DNA of 64,000 nt from Nocardia sp. NBC_00403 (GCF_036046055.1 NZ_CP107939.1:5952001-6016000); one strand, 5' to 3'; counted from the stretch's first letter, positions 45,790 to 54,992 are shown. The notes: generated by a model not told the origin, from the sequence alone. Made by a program: numbers and translations.

Positions 45790-46011
45790 ATGAGCTCGAG
45801 AACCGACCTCGAACGCGAACTGGGCGGGCGGCTTTCGGCCCTCGATCTACTCTCCGACCAGGAGACCACGGAGCTGTTGACGATGTTCCGTACGGCACAG
45901 CGGATCGAGACCGAGGGATTGACCGACGCCGTGGACAAGGTGGTCGGCGCGCTGCCGTGGCCATTGCGCACCGCGGCCAAGAAGATCATGTTCGGGAATG
46001 CGCTGGGCTGA
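45790..46011 (+). CDS. Small protein of unknown function, 73 residues
   Basis: A helical, charged protein (MSSRTDLERELGGRLSALDL start, basic end KKIMFGNALG). Its stop shares one base with the start of the 405-residue gene (TGATG), so the two are co-translated. A GGGGAGA stretch before the ATG is a plausible ribosome binding site. No family is recognised. It may bind to its neighbour's product. Confidence 0.7.
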   Translation: MSSRTDLERELGGRLSALDLLSDQETTELLTMFRTAQRIETEGLTDAVDKVVGALPWPLRTAAKKIMFGNALG

Positions 46012-47228
46012 TGACGTACTTGGTGACCAAGGCCCAGATCATTCTGCTGGCCAGAACTTTACACGTGCAGGCCGAGAGCCTCGCACACCTCGAGAAGCTC
46101 GGCGCGGAGCAACTGCACGATCTACAAGAACGCATGGCAGGCATAATTTTCGATCAGAACAACGCGATCTTCGAGCGACTCAGTGCGCTGGTTCCGATCG
46201 TGCCGCTGCGCATCTCGCTGCCGCTGGTGACGCGAGTCGTGCCGCCGACGATGGCTGGCCGGGCGGCGGGCGCGGTCGGGGTCGACCATCCGAAGAAGGC
46301 CGCCGAGGCAGTCGGCATGTTGGATGTCTCCTATGCGGCGGACTGTGCGCCCTTCATGGATCCGCGCAGCGTCGGTCAACTCGCCGACGTCGCTCCTCCC
46401 GGCCCGGTCATCCGAATCACCAACGAGCTGTTGCGTCGTGGCGACTACATCACCGCGGGGCCGTTGCTCGCCTACGCGACACCGGAATTGATCCGAGCCG
46501 TCGAGCAGGGTGTGCACGATGACGAGGCGCTCATCCGGTCGGCCGCGTACGCGTTCTCCGGCGCAAACGTCAGTGCCATCGTGCGAGAACTGCTCACCGG
46601 ACCCGCCCAACGGATTCCGCGCATCGTCGCCACCGTGCTCGCCGGCGAGATCGATCTGCGATTGGCCGCGCTCTCGACGTTCGCCCGCTGCGACGAGGAC
46701 GTGATCGCCGCGGTCGGCGACATCCTGTTCGACATCGGTTCGACCGGGGCGATCACCGACTTCGCCAACTCCGCCATCGAGGCGGGCGCGGTGCCCGACA
46801 TCCTCATGTTCATCGGGCATTTCAGCCCGGCGGCGCTGGACAGCCTGGCCGCCAACCCGTTGACGGCCGACGCAGCGGCGATGGCATCGCTGGTTGCCGG
46901 GCTCGACGAGCGTGCCGAGGCCGCACTCTGGCGCGGACTGCTGAACCTGGTGGAGCGCGCCACGCCCGATGTACAAGGCCGAGTCGCACGGCATCTCACC
47001 GAACTGACCGATCCAACCCTCGCGGCGCTGCCCGTCGTCGCAACGACGGCACACCTGTGGCCGACGCTGCTGCGAGTGCTCGCCGCGGCGGAGATCCGCA
47101 CTCAGACGCACATCGGTGCGGTGTGGTCGAAGCTGCCCGCCGCCGACCGCGAGAAACTCGAACGCCGAGTCAGCGACCTGGCGCTCGACACCGAACTGGC
47201 CACCCTCACCGGCGCGCTCGACAGCTAA
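46011..47228 (+). CDS. Alpha-helical protein of unknown function, 405 residues
   Basis: No known domain is recognised. The middle and C-terminal parts have repeated helical segments reminiscent of HEAT or MgtE-N type solenoids (ALIRSAAYAFSGANVSAIVR, RIPRIVATVLAGEIDLRLAA). The start is fixed by TGATG coupling to the preceding small gene. It has one moderately hydrophobic stretch (VPIVPLRISLPLVTRVVPP), not clearly membrane-spanning. The position after the kinase suggests, but does not show, a signalling role. Confidence 0.7.
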   Translation: MTYLVTKAQIILLARTLHVQAESLAHLEKLGAEQLHDLQERMAGIIFDQNNAIFERLSALVPIVPLRISLPLVTRVVPPTMAGRAAGAVGVDHPKKAAEAVGMLDVSYAADCAPFMDPRSVGQLADVAPPGPVIRITNELLRRGDYITAGPLLAYATPELIRAVEQGVHDDEALIRSAAYAFSGANVSAIVRELLTGPAQRIPRIVATVLAGEIDLRLAALSTFARCDEDVIAAVGDILFDIGSTGAITDFANSAIEAGAVPDILMFIGHFSPAALDSLAANPLTADAAAMASLVAGLDERAEAALWRGLLNLVERATPDVQGRVARHLTELTDPTLAALPVVATTAHLWPTLLRVLAAAEIRTQTHIGAVWSKLPAADREKLERRVSDLALDTELATLTGALDS

Positions 47229-47237
47229 GGCCGTTGC

Positions 47238-48122
47238 CTATACCGGCGTGAAGTCTCGGCTGCCGATGTAGCCGGGCCGCCGCGCGGGCGCGGCAAACGG
47301 TTCCACCAGAGTGTTCTCCACGCTGTTGAATACCAGGAAGATGTTCGAACGTGGGAACGGGGTGATGTTGTTCGACGACCCGTGCATGACATTGGAGTCG
47401 AACAGCAGCGCCGATCCGGCGGCGCCGGTGAACTGGGCGATCCCGCACCGGTTGGCCAGTGCCGCCACATCGGCCCGGCTCGGCACGCCGATCTCCTGTT
47501 CCTGCAACGACTCCCGGTAGTGCTCGGCGGGCGTACTCCCGGTACAGGGCACGAAGGTACGGTGCGAGCCGGGCATCATCATGAGGCTGCCGTTGATCGA
47601 ATAATTGTTGGTGAGCGCGATCGACAGGCTCACCGCGCGCGGCGCGGGCATCCCGTCCTCCGCGTGCCAGGTTTCGAAATCCGAATGCCAGTAGAAGCCG
47701 GCGCCGCGGAAACCCGGCATGTAGTTGACTCGGCTCTGATGCAGATAGACCTTCGAACCCAGTACCTGCCTGGCCAATCCGGCGACTCGTGACTCGCGCA
47801 CGAGCTCGGCCACCGCCGCACTGAGCCGATGCACCTCGAAGATCGAGCGCACCCGGTTCGACGACTTCTCCACGATGACACGGTCGTCGCCGTACAGCGC
47901 CGGATCCCCGGCGAGGCGGTCGATTTCGGCGCTGAAATCGACCACCTCACCGGGAGTCAGTAGCGCGTCGAGGATCGCGAACCCGTCGGCGTCGAAGCTC
48001 GCCAGTTCCTGGTGCTCGATCCGGCCCCATACCGTCGGATCAGGGCGATCCAGGTGCGGCGCGGGGCCGCCGAGCCGGGTCGGGTAGCGATCAATGATGC
48101 GAGTGTCAGTGTGCGCCAACAC
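47238..48122 (-). CDS. ectD: Ectoine hydroxylase
   Basis: EctD is a 2-oxoglutarate/Fe(II) dioxygenase that converts ectoine to 5-hydroxyectoine. The family signature FYWHSDFETWHAEDGMP holds the iron ligands His and Asp, with the distal His in FDSNVMHGSSNN, and the 2-oxoglutarate Arg in PFPRSNIFLVFNSV. Length (294) is normal. It is the last gene of the ect operon, 15 bp after ectC. Confidence 0.95.
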   Translation of the reverse strand: MLAHTDTRIIDRYPTRLGGPAPHLDRPDPTVWGRIEHQELASFDADGFAILDALLTPGEVVDFSAEIDRLAGDPALYGDDRVIVEKSSNRVRSIFEVHRLSAAVAELVRESRVAGLARQVLGSKVYLHQSRVNYMPGFRGAGFYWHSDFETWHAEDGMPAPRAVSLSIALTNNYSINGSLMMMPGSHRTFVPCTGSTPAEHYRESLQEQEIGVPSRADVAALANRCGIAQFTGAAGSALLFDSNVMHGSSNNITPFPRSNIFLVFNSVENTLVEPFAAPARRPGYIGSRDFTPV

Positions 48123-48137
48123 TATTACAGATTCCTT

Positions 48138-48533
48138 TCACACCGCGTTGGCGGCGACAAGCGGGTAGACGCCGTTGCTGTCGTGGACTTCCTGCCCGGT
48201 CACCGGCGGGTTGAAGACGCACATCATCCGCATCTCGGTGCGCGCGTGCAGCCGGTGGCGCTCGTGCTCGTCGAGCAGGTACATCGAGCCGGGTTCGAGT
48301 TCGTAGGTGACGTCGTTGTCCAGATCGGTGAGCGTCCCCTCCCCCTCGATCAGCCACACTGCTTCCACGTGATAGCGGTAATGGAATTCGTGCTCGGTAC
48401 CCGCGTCGATGGTGGTCTCATGGAAGGAGAAACCGACGCCGTCACCGCCGAGGACGATGCGCTTGCTGCGCCAACCCGTGCCCGCGACATCGCGTTCGGT
48501 ACCAGTGATGGCCGCAGTGGTTCGTACGATCAT
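48138..48533 (-). CDS. ectC: L-ectoine synthase
   Basis: A cupin enzyme that cyclises N-gamma-acetyl-diaminobutyrate to ectoine. It begins MIVRTTAAITGTERDVAGTG, as family members do, with the cupin metal residues in EFHYRYHVEAVWLIEGEG and HERHRLHA. It is 131 residues long and lies 1 bp from the ectB stop. Confidence 0.96.
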   Translation of the reverse strand: MIVRTTAAITGTERDVAGTGWRSKRIVLGGDGVGFSFHETTIDAGTEHEFHYRYHVEAVWLIEGEGTLTDLDNDVTYELEPGSMYLLDEHERHRLHARTEMRMMCVFNPPVTGQEVHDSNGVYPLVAANAV

Positions 48534-48534
48534 C

Positions 48535-49797
48535 TCAGCGACCCCCGATGGTGTCGATGGCCGTGCTCAGCAGATCGAGGCCGAGGTCGAGTTCCTCGTC
48601 GCTGATGGTCAACGGCGGCAGCAACTTCACTACCTCGTCCATGGAACCGGAGGTTTCCACCAGCAGCCCGCGCTCGAAGGCGACCTGGCAGACCTTGCTC
48701 GCCTGGGACGGGTCGTCGAACACTACGCCCTGCACCAGCCCACGCCCGCGCAGCGAGACGCCGGGGATCTCCGCGGCCAGCCTGCCGAGCACCTGCTCGA
48801 TCCGTTGGCCCTTGGTCTCGGTCGAGACCTGCAGTGCGCCGTCGGACCAGAAGTGTTCCAGCGCCACCTGTGCCGTGACAAAGGCCGGGTTGTTGCCGCG
48901 GAAGGTGCCGTTGTGCTCACCCGGCGCCCACTGGTCGAGTTCCGGCTTGAACAGCACCAGCGCCATCGGCAACCCGTAGCCGCCGATCGACTTCGACAGC
49001 GTCACGATGTCCGGCGTGATGCCTGCGACCTCGAAGGAGAAAAACGGCCCGGTCCGCCCGCAGCCCATCTGCACGTCGTCGACGATCAGCAGGATCTCCC
49101 GGGCGGCGCACAAGCCGGCCAGGTGGCGCAGCCATTCCGGGCGTGCCACATTGACGCCGCCCTCGCCCTGCACGGTCTCCACAATCACCGCGGCCGGGCG
49201 ATCGAAGCCGGACGACGTGTCGTCGAGCACGCGCTCCATCCACTGGAAATCGGCGGTGGTGCCGTCGAAATAGCCGTCGTAGGGCATCGGCGTCGCGTGC
49301 ACCAACGGCACGCCCGCACCCGCACGCTTGGCGGCGTTGCCGGTCACCGACAATGCGCCGAGCGTCATACCGTGGAAGGCGTTGGTGAAGCTGAGGATGG
49401 TCTTGCGGCCGGTGATCTTGCGCGCGAGCTTCAGCGCTGCCTCGACCGCATTGGCACCCGTCGGGCCGGGGAATTGAACCTTGTAGTCCAGGCCGCGCGG
49501 CGCGAGGACGGTGTCGCGCAACGTCTCCAGCAGCCGCCGCTTGGCCACCGTCGACATGTCCAGTCCGTGCGTGATGCCGTCGCTCGCGATGTAATCCAGC
49601 AGCGGCTGCTTGAGCACCGGATTGTTGTGGCCGTAGTTCAGCGCGCCCGCGCCCGCAAAGAAATCGAGGTAGTCCTTGCCGTCCTCGTCGCGCAGCCAGG
49701 ATCCTTTAGCGGTGGTGAATACCGTGGGCCATGCTCGGCAATATCCACGAACATTCGATTCGAGTTCTTCGAAAATGGTTGTTTCAGCGGTAATCAT
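48535..49797 (-). CDS. ectB: Diaminobutyrate-2-oxoglutarate transaminase
   Basis: A class III PLP aminotransferase that makes L-2,4-diaminobutyrate from aspartate semialdehyde. Visible motifs are FPGPTGANAVEAALKLARK, VDDVQMGCGRTG and the PLP Lys in TLSKSIGGYGLP. The ATG at 49797 (MITAETTIFEELES) overlaps ectA by 4 bp; an upstream open stretch lies in ectA. It is 420 residues long. Confidence 0.96.
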   Translation of the reverse strand: MITAETTIFEELESNVRGYCRAWPTVFTTAKGSWLRDEDGKDYLDFFAGAGALNYGHNNPVLKQPLLDYIASDGITHGLDMSTVAKRRLLETLRDTVLAPRGLDYKVQFPGPTGANAVEAALKLARKITGRKTILSFTNAFHGMTLGALSVTGNAAKRAGAGVPLVHATPMPYDGYFDGTTADFQWMERVLDDTSSGFDRPAAVIVETVQGEGGVNVARPEWLRHLAGLCAAREILLIVDDVQMGCGRTGPFFSFEVAGITPDIVTLSKSIGGYGLPMALVLFKPELDQWAPGEHNGTFRGNNPAFVTAQVALEHFWSDGALQVSTETKGQRIEQVLGRLAAEIPGVSLRGRGLVQGVVFDDPSQASKVCQVAFERGLLVETSGSMDEVVKLLPPLTISDEELDLGLDLLSTAIDTIGGR

Positions 49798-50381
49798 CGG
49801 CGATCCTCCTGCGTGGTACGGGCGGTCGGGGCGATTCGATAGAGATCTTCTGCGGCGTGGCTGTCCGGGAAGACTCCGGGTTCGAACAAGGGGCGCTTGG
49901 TGATTCGCGCATCGCGGCGGCGCGCCACCGCCGTGAACATGGCGATGGATCCGGGGTTGTCCGGTGCGATGGTCGTTTCCAGCACCGAAACTCCAGCTTC
50001 GGCGACGGTGTCGAGCAACTTGTCGAGCAGCGCGGCACCGATGCCGCGCCCCTGCTGGGCCCGCTCGACCGCCACCTGCCAGACGAACACCGTGTATGGC
50101 GCCTGCGGACGGACATAGCCGATCACGAAACCCACGACCCGGCCGCCCACTTCGGCGACCACCGAGGTGCCGGGGAAGTCCCGGCACCAGAGCAGGTAGG
50201 CATAGCTGGAATTGGTGTCCAGCACATGGGAATTCTTCGCGATCCGCCAGATGTCGGCCGCGTCGCCGACCCGCGGCGCGCGCAGCACAACACGCGCTCC
50301 CGGCGCGGAACTCGCTGCGGCCGAGGGTGACTCAGCATGTGGTCGATCGATTGTTGCGGTGGACAGTGTTGGCAGTGACAT
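49794..50381 (-). CDS. ectA: Diaminobutyrate acetyltransferase
   Basis: A GNAT acetyltransferase that acetylates diaminobutyrate at the gamma amino group. The EctA signature SYAYLLWCRDF and the acetyl-CoA motif QQGRGIGAALL are present. Its N-terminal 30 residues are an Ala/Ser-rich extension. It is the first gene of ectABCD, with GGGAG 5 nt before the ATG. The 95 bp upstream, shared with the end of the histidine kinase gene, includes TTGATT and ATAAGT as weak promoter candidates. Confidence 0.95.
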   Translation of the reverse strand: MSLPTLSTATIDRPHAESPSAAASSAPGARVVLRAPRVGDAADIWRIAKNSHVLDTNSSYAYLLWCRDFPGTSVVAEVGGRVVGFVIGYVRPQAPYTVFVWQVAVERAQQGRGIGAALLDKLLDTVAEAGVSVLETTIAPDNPGSIAMFTAVARRRDARITKRPLFEPGVFPDSHAAEDLYRIAPTARTTQEDRR

Positions 50382-50476
50382 ACATCTCCCAGGTTGGGTC
50401 TGCAGTACTTATCCAGGCTTACGAATCAACTTTGAGGTGATACGGTCGAGTTGTTTACGGTCGTGTTACGAAAAGG

Positions 50477-51667
50477 TCACAGAGCCTCGCCGGCGAGGCC
50501 GGGCAACCGGAGGGCGAACCGGGCACCACCGCCCGGCCGGTCCAGGCACTCGACCCGACCGCGATGCGCGGACATCGTTTCGGCGACCAATGCCAGACCG
50601 ATGCCGGTGCCGGTCGCCGAACTGCGACCCGACCGCATGGTCACGAAGCGCTCGAAGATACGACCACGATCCGCCGCGGGCACACCGGGCCCTGCGTCGT
50701 CGACGGTGATCACCGCGTCGCCGCCCTCGCGGCGCACGGTCACCGCCACAACGCCGCCGCCGTGCCGGTCGGCATTCGCCAGCAGATTCACCAGGGCTCG
50801 TTCCAGCTCGAGTTTGCGGCCGCGCACGGTCACGTCCTCGACTACGGTCAGCAGCTCCGGCGCGTGCCTGCTGCCGGCCAGTGTGTGGGTCAGCAGCTCG
50901 CGGACCGATAACGAATCGGCGTCGCCGCGGTGCATGCCCGCCTCGGCGCGGGCCAAGGCCAGCAGATCGTCGAGCAGCCTGCGCAGGTGATCGACCTCGT
51001 CGGTGACCAATCCCAGCGCCCGGCGCGGACGCTCCGGGAACTCGCCACTGTGCCGATTGAGCACGTCGACGCCTGCCATCAGGGTGGTCAGCGGGGTGCG
51101 CAATTCGTGGCTGACATCGCCGACCAGGCGATGTTCACGTTCGATCCGCCGCTGCAGCGAGTCGACCATGGTGTTGAACGACCCGACAGTCGTGGCCAGA
51201 TCCGGGTCACGGGTCTCGGGCAGCCGGGTGGTGAGGTCACCGGCCGCAATCCGAGCGGCGGTCTTGGAGACCTGCTGCAGGGGGGTGAGCACCCGCTTGC
51301 TGGCCCACCAGCCGACCGCGGCACCGATCAGGGTGGCGACGAGCGCACAGCCGATCAGAACATTGCGCAGCAACTCCAGATCGGACTGCAGATCGCCGGC
51401 CGCGTAGCCCTGTGTCTGCGGCCGCTGTGCCTCCAGGTAGCTGCGGCTGATGGCGAAGACCGAAATCACCAATACCAGGGACATCAGCGCGGTAATCGCG
51501 GCGAACGCCGCCACTACCCGGGTGCGCAGGCTCCAGCGCTCCGGATCGAATCCGAATGCGCGCCTGGATTCCGCCGCAGAGTGCCACCGTTCACCAGCGG
51601 AGTGCTGCCGGTCAGCAGCATGCTCCCAGCGCTCGGGCGCGAACTGCTGCCGATCAGCGCTGCACAT
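50477..51667 (-). CDS. Sensor histidine kinase
   Basis: A 396-residue membrane kinase: an N-terminal cytoplasmic part of about 47 residues rich in Arg, His and Trp, two helices (about 49-72 and 102-122) around a short loop, a HAMP domain, the phosphoacceptor H-box VSHELRTPLTTL and the ATPase boxes (NLLANADRHGGG, DAGPGVP, TGIGLAL). The small sensor loop is unlikely to bind a large ligand. Its ATG overlaps the response-regulator gene by 14 bp. Proximity to ectABCD suggests a role in osmotic control, but that is conjecture. Confidence 0.92.
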   Translation of the reverse strand: MCSADRQQFAPERWEHAADRQHSAGERWHSAAESRRAFGFDPERWSLRTRVVAAFAAITALMSLVLVISVFAISRSYLEAQRPQTQGYAAGDLQSDLELLRNVLIGCALVATLIGAAVGWWASKRVLTPLQQVSKTAARIAAGDLTTRLPETRDPDLATTVGSFNTMVDSLQRRIEREHRLVGDVSHELRTPLTTLMAGVDVLNRHSGEFPERPRRALGLVTDEVDHLRRLLDDLLALARAEAGMHRGDADSLSVRELLTHTLAGSRHAPELLTVVEDVTVRGRKLELERALVNLLANADRHGGGVVAVTVRREGGDAVITVDDAGPGVPAADRGRIFERFVTMRSGRSSATGTGIGLALVAETMSAHRGRVECLDRPGGGARFALRLPGLAGEAL

Positions 51668-52373
51668 CTAGCCGGTAACCGAGCCCGCGCACCGTCACCA
51701 CGATGCGTGGGTCGGATGGATCCAGCTCGATCTTGGTGCGCAACCTGCGCATATGCACGTCGACGATCCGCTCGTCGCCGAAAAAGCCACGGTCCCATAC
51801 CCTTTCGAGGAGCAGGGTACGGCTCAGCACCCGGCCGGGAGTGTCGGCGAGTTCGCACAACAGGCGGAACTCGGTCAGCGTCAACCCGATCTCTTCGTCG
51901 CCACGGCGCACCGCACCGCCGTCGGGGGCCAGGACCAAGGGCGCTTCCGGGTGCGCGTCGAGCACTACTTCCTGCGGGGTGTCCCGCTCCGCGGACAGCC
52001 GCGCGCGCCGTCGCAGCGCCCGCATCCTGGCGGTGATCTCTTTGATCTCGAACGGCTTGGCGACGAAATCGTCCGCACCGGCCTCCAGCGCCGCCACGAC
52101 GTCGTGAGTATCATCACGCGCGCTGACCACGATGATCGGCACGTCGTGTTCGCGCCGGATCTCCCGGATGCAGTCGAAGCCGTCCATGCCGCCGAGCATC
52201 AGATCGACGATCATCACATCAGGGACGCCATTGCTGCGCAGATGGATGAGCGCGTCCTCGGCTTCCTCCGCCTCTGCGACGTCGTAGCCCTCGTCTTCCA
52301 TGGCCAACCGCAGTGCACCACGCACACGATTGTCATCTTCCACGATCATCAGGTTCGCGCTCAAGACCCTCAT
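51654..52373 (-). CDS. OmpR-family response regulator
   Basis: A receiver domain (IVEDDNRVRGAL, phosphoacceptor Asp in MIVDLMLGG, Lys in VAKPFEIKE) is followed by an OmpR-type winged helix (LTEFRLLCELADTPGRVLSR...VRGLGYRLD). The start used is the ATG at 52373; AAAGG directly before it is close, so a slightly later start is possible. It is the partner of the overlapping kinase gene. Confidence 0.93.
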   Translation of the reverse strand: MRVLSANLMIVEDDNRVRGALRLAMEDEGYDVAEAEEAEDALIHLRSNGVPDVMIVDLMLGGMDGFDCIREIRREHDVPIIVVSARDDTHDVVAALEAGADDFVAKPFEIKEITARMRALRRRARLSAERDTPQEVVLDAHPEAPLVLAPDGGAVRRGDEEIGLTLTEFRLLCELADTPGRVLSRTLLLERVWDRGFFGDERIVDVHMRRLRTKIELDPSDPRIVVTVRGLGYRLDVQR

Positions 52374-52610
52374 CCTTTGCAGACACGCGTGGAGCGTGCC
52401 GCGACGCGGAGAATCGCATCCCCATACCGACGCGACAGTTTCCGCACTTCGAGCAACTTGCCGAACACACAATTACCCGGACCGACCGTTCGATAAACGT
52501 CGCGGTTCTCGGTCAACGATGTGTACAGCGGCCTCCAGCCTGCTCATGTATGCGGCGGCGACGCAAGCTGGGCGTGATGTCCGACACAATCATGCGTCGA
52601 CTCGGACGGG

Positions 52611-53009
52611 TCATCCGACCACGCGATCCACGCCCTCCAGCCGGTTGAAATTACTGAGCGATCCATCCGCCCACTGCTCCTGATACAGGAAGCTCAAACC
52701 TCGGGCATCGAAGTCGGCGAACCATTCGTCCCAATCCACCGGCTGCAGGACGGCACCGCCGTACCCGGGGAAATCCAGGCGCAGTACACCGAGGTGCCCG
52801 TTGTAGGCACTGCCCGGCATCGTCGCAGGACGCGCGCCACGCCGCTCGGCCCACCGTCGAATGACCTCGTGATCGGTAGTGACCAGCGCGCGACCCGGCC
52901 GCGCGGGCCGGTCGGTGGGAGAGGAGATTTCTTGCGCTTGTTTCAGCAACCGTGAACTATCCGGAGAGGTGTGCACGTTCCGGGTGCTCGGTCGTCGCTG
53001 ATAGTTCAT
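52611..53009 (-). CDS. Conserved small protein in stress island
   Basis: A 132-residue soluble protein whose C-terminal two thirds (VIRRWAERRGARPATMPGSA, LRLDFPGYGG, DWDEWFADFDARGLSFLYQE) matches a widespread uncharacterised bacterial protein type. The ATG at 53009 has GGAGG upstream. A SigB/SigF-type promoter sits 46 bp further up (53055-53080), so it is probably a general-stress gene. The function is unknown. Confidence 0.85.
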   Translation of the reverse strand: MNYQRRPSTRNVHTSPDSSRLLKQAQEISSPTDRPARPGRALVTTDHEVIRRWAERRGARPATMPGSAYNGHLGVLRLDFPGYGGAVLQPVDWDEWFADFDARGLSFLYQEQWADGSLSNFNRLEGVDRVVG

Positions 53010-53054
53010 GACGACCTCCTGCGCCGTAGGCATCGAAATCCGACTACTGTCTGC

Positions 53055-53080
53055 GTACCCCTTGGTCGCATCCGGCAAAC
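53055..53080 (-). promoter_or_regulatory. SigB/SigF-type promoter (GTTT-N16-GGGTAC)
   Basis: On the minus strand, GTTT (53080-53077) and GGGTAC (53060-53055) are separated by 16 bp, upstream of the gene at 52611-53009. This matches the consensus of the SigB/SigF family, whose member is encoded next door. Confidence 0.65.
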
Positions 53081-53145
53081 CGATACCACAGCACGACGAA
53101 ATACCTTCGTGAGCAAGGCAACTCGGAGGCATTCCGAAATTGTGC

Positions 53146-53931
53146 TCAATCGCGCAAAGCCTGTTCGCGCAGCACCTTCAGCGTGCGCGACAGAATGCGT
53201 GACACGTGCATCTGGGAGACGCCGAGATACTCGGCGATCTGGTTCTGGGTCTTCGACTCGAAGAAACGCATGATCAGCACCCGGCGCTCGCGCTCGGGCA
53301 GCTCCGCGATCAGCGGCTTCACCGCCATGAAATCTTCCACCAGGTGGTAGGAGGACTCCTCGGCGCCGAGGCTTTCCAGTAGCGGCAACAGCGCATTCTC
53401 GTTGTCGTCACCGGCCAGCGCATCGATCGAGGACGACTGATAGGCGTTGCCCGCTATCAACGCCTGGGTGACCTCCACCAGGTCTACTTCGAGTTCGGCG
53501 GCGATCTCCCTTGCCTTCGGAATTCGTCCGAGTCGCTGCGCGAGGGCCTCGACCGCAGGTCCGATGGTCAGCTGAATCTCCTTGACCCGCCGCGGAACTC
53601 GTACTGCCCAGGTGTTGTCGCGGAAATGCCTGCGCACCTCGCCCATGATCGTCGGCACCGCAAAGGACAGGAACGACGATCCACGATCGATGTCGAAACG
53701 ATCGGTCGCATGCACCAGTCCGAGCCGCGCCACCTGTAGCAGATCGTCGAAAGCCTCGCCGCGCCCGGCGAACCTGCGGGCAATGTGCTCCGCCAAGGGC
53801 AGGCAACGTTCGATCAGCTCATCCCGCAGCGCTTCCCGGCGCGGGTCTTCGGAGTCCAGCGCGGCGACCTTCTCGAAGAGCGGCTCGATATTGTCATAGC
53901 TGTCGCCCGGCGATCTCGATTCACCGGACAT
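53146..53931 (-). CDS. SigB/SigF-family general-stress sigma factor
   Basis: A 261-residue sigma factor with regions 2 (FDDLLQVARLGLVHATDRFD), 3 and 4 (LIMRFFESKTQNQIAEYLGV followed by SQMHVSRILSRTLKVLREQ), the SigB/SigF/WhiG class. The ATG at 53931 overlaps the anti-sigma gene by 11 bp; a GTG at 53940 is also possible. The operon has a matching promoter of its own at 54359-54383, suggesting auto-activation. Several nearby genes carry the same promoter type. Confidence 0.93.
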   Translation of the reverse strand: MSGESRSPGDSYDNIEPLFEKVAALDSEDPRREALRDELIERCLPLAEHIARRFAGRGEAFDDLLQVARLGLVHATDRFDIDRGSSFLSFAVPTIMGEVRRHFRDNTWAVRVPRRVKEIQLTIGPAVEALAQRLGRIPKAREIAAELEVDLVEVTQALIAGNAYQSSSIDALAGDDNENALLPLLESLGAEESSYHLVEDFMAVKPLIAELPERERRVLIMRFFESKTQNQIAEYLGVSQMHVSRILSRTLKVLREQALRD

Positions 53932-54325
53932 CCGAGGCACCTCGTACCCAGCTGAAGTCGACTGCGGTCGGATATCCCGAGACTACGCTGTCGAACGGGG
54001 ACTGCACCGCGGCGATGGAATCGGTGAGGGTGCGCACAATATGCCAGCCGAAGCCCGCGTGCGCCACCACTGTTTCCGCCGCCGCGATCGAGGCGACGTG
54101 TACGAACATCTGCGTCTGGTCATAGCTGAACTCACAGTCGATGGCCGAGCCCGGCACCGCGTCCAGGATCAGCGAGGTGGCCACCTCGTCGAGCGCGAGT
54201 CGGATATCGGTCACTTCGTCGAGTGCGAAATCCGCAATCATCGCCACGGTTTCGGCGAGTGCGCGCAGCATCGTCAGCTGTTCCAATTGCGCAGGCACCT
54301 GGATCCCGATCGTTGTCGTCTCCAC
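53921..54325 (-). CDS. RsbW-like anti-sigma factor 1
   Basis: A GHKL-fold ATPase-type protein of 134 residues. The G1 region is AGFGWHIVRTLTDS and the N-box position reads ALDEVATSLI, with Ser in place of the usual Mg-binding Asn. It lies directly upstream of and overlaps the sigma gene, so it is the likely partner that binds and silences it. The start is GTG with AAGGAG upstream. A close paralogue is encoded at 56411-56839. Confidence 0.9.
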   Translation of the reverse strand: METTTIGIQVPAQLEQLTMLRALAETVAMIADFALDEVTDIRLALDEVATSLILDAVPGSAIDCEFSYDQTQMFVHVASIAAAETVVAHAGFGWHIVRTLTDSIAAVQSPFDSVVSGYPTAVDFSWVRGASDVR

Positions 54326-54358
54326 CGAATCGCGCTCCTTCCGGGATCGTTCGAACAG

Positions 54359-54383
54359 GTACCCGAGGGTTCAGGGTCGAAAC
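54359..54383 (-). promoter_or_regulatory. SigB/SigF-type promoter of the anti-sigma/sigma operon
   Basis: GTTT (54383-54380), 15 bp, then GGGTAC (54364-54359) on the minus strand, 34 bp before the anti-sigma start. It lies partly in the 3' end of the DUF6328-type gene. It implies autoregulation. Confidence 0.7.
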
Positions 54384-54877
54384 CCGTATTCGCTACTCGC
54401 TTTTCGCCATCGCCACGGTGCGACGCCCCAGGCCGCGGCGAACAGGACCGCTACGGCCGCACCCGCAATCGCACCCTCGGTGGTGCCCTCGACGACGTCG
54501 ACCACCAAAACCAACGCACCGAGCAGCGACGCACCGAGCAGGGCGATACCGACCATCGCACACTGGTGCGCCGCCGCGACCACGCTGCCCAAACGGTGCC
54601 GCCGGAACAGAATCCGATGCCAGGAAACCGGTGCGACAAGGAAAATCATCGCGGCGACAGCGGCCGCAACGGTGGCGAGATAGAGCAGCCGCAGCGGGTG
54701 CGACAGCGTGGCAAACCCGGCCTGGAACGGCAGAATCAGCAGCGATCCGATGAGGAACTGCACGCCGGTTTGGACCACACGCAATTCCTGGACCAGGGTG
54801 TTCCAATTCCGGTCCAGCTGCTGAGTCTCAGTTTCCCCACGAGGGTTCCGATCCGAGGCGTGATCTTGTGCGGCCAC
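54371..54877 (-). CDS. DUF6328-type four-helix membrane protein
   Basis: A 168-residue protein: a polar N-terminus (ETQQLDRNWNTLVQELRVVQ) and four membrane helices. The pattern is that of the actinobacterial DUF6328 family as recalled; its function is unknown. The GTG at 54877 has TAGGAAG upstream and is preferred to an ATG at 54925. A GTGT-N15-GGGTAT promoter lies 29 bp upstream. Confidence 0.85.
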   Translation of the reverse strand: MAAQDHASDRNPRGETETQQLDRNWNTLVQELRVVQTGVQFLIGSLLILPFQAGFATLSHPLRLLYLATVAAAVAAMIFLVAPVSWHRILFRRHRLGSVVAAAHQCAMVGIALLGASLLGALVLVVDVVEGTTEGAIAGAAVAVLFAAAWGVAPWRWRKASSEYGFRP

Positions 54878-54905
54878 GAACAGCTTCCTAGCCCTACCGT
54901 TCGCA

Positions 54906-54930
54906 TACCCAGGTTCCCAGCGCATACACA
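54906..54930 (-). promoter_or_regulatory. SigB/SigF-like promoter (GTGT-N15-GGGTAT)
   Basis: On the minus strand GTGT (54930-54927) and GGGTAT (54911-54906) are 15 bp apart, upstream of the DUF6328-type gene. One mismatch to GTTT. Confidence 0.5.
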
Positions 54931-54992
54931 CCCCGCTCCGGGGTATTCGGACGAATGCCCCTGTTCGACGGTTCGACCTGAAAGGACACATT

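Noticed and set aside
54942..54947. GGGTAT as a stress promoter for the gene at 54993
   Set aside because: No GTTT or GATT lies at 15-16 bp upstream; the sequence there belongs to the opposite promoter region.
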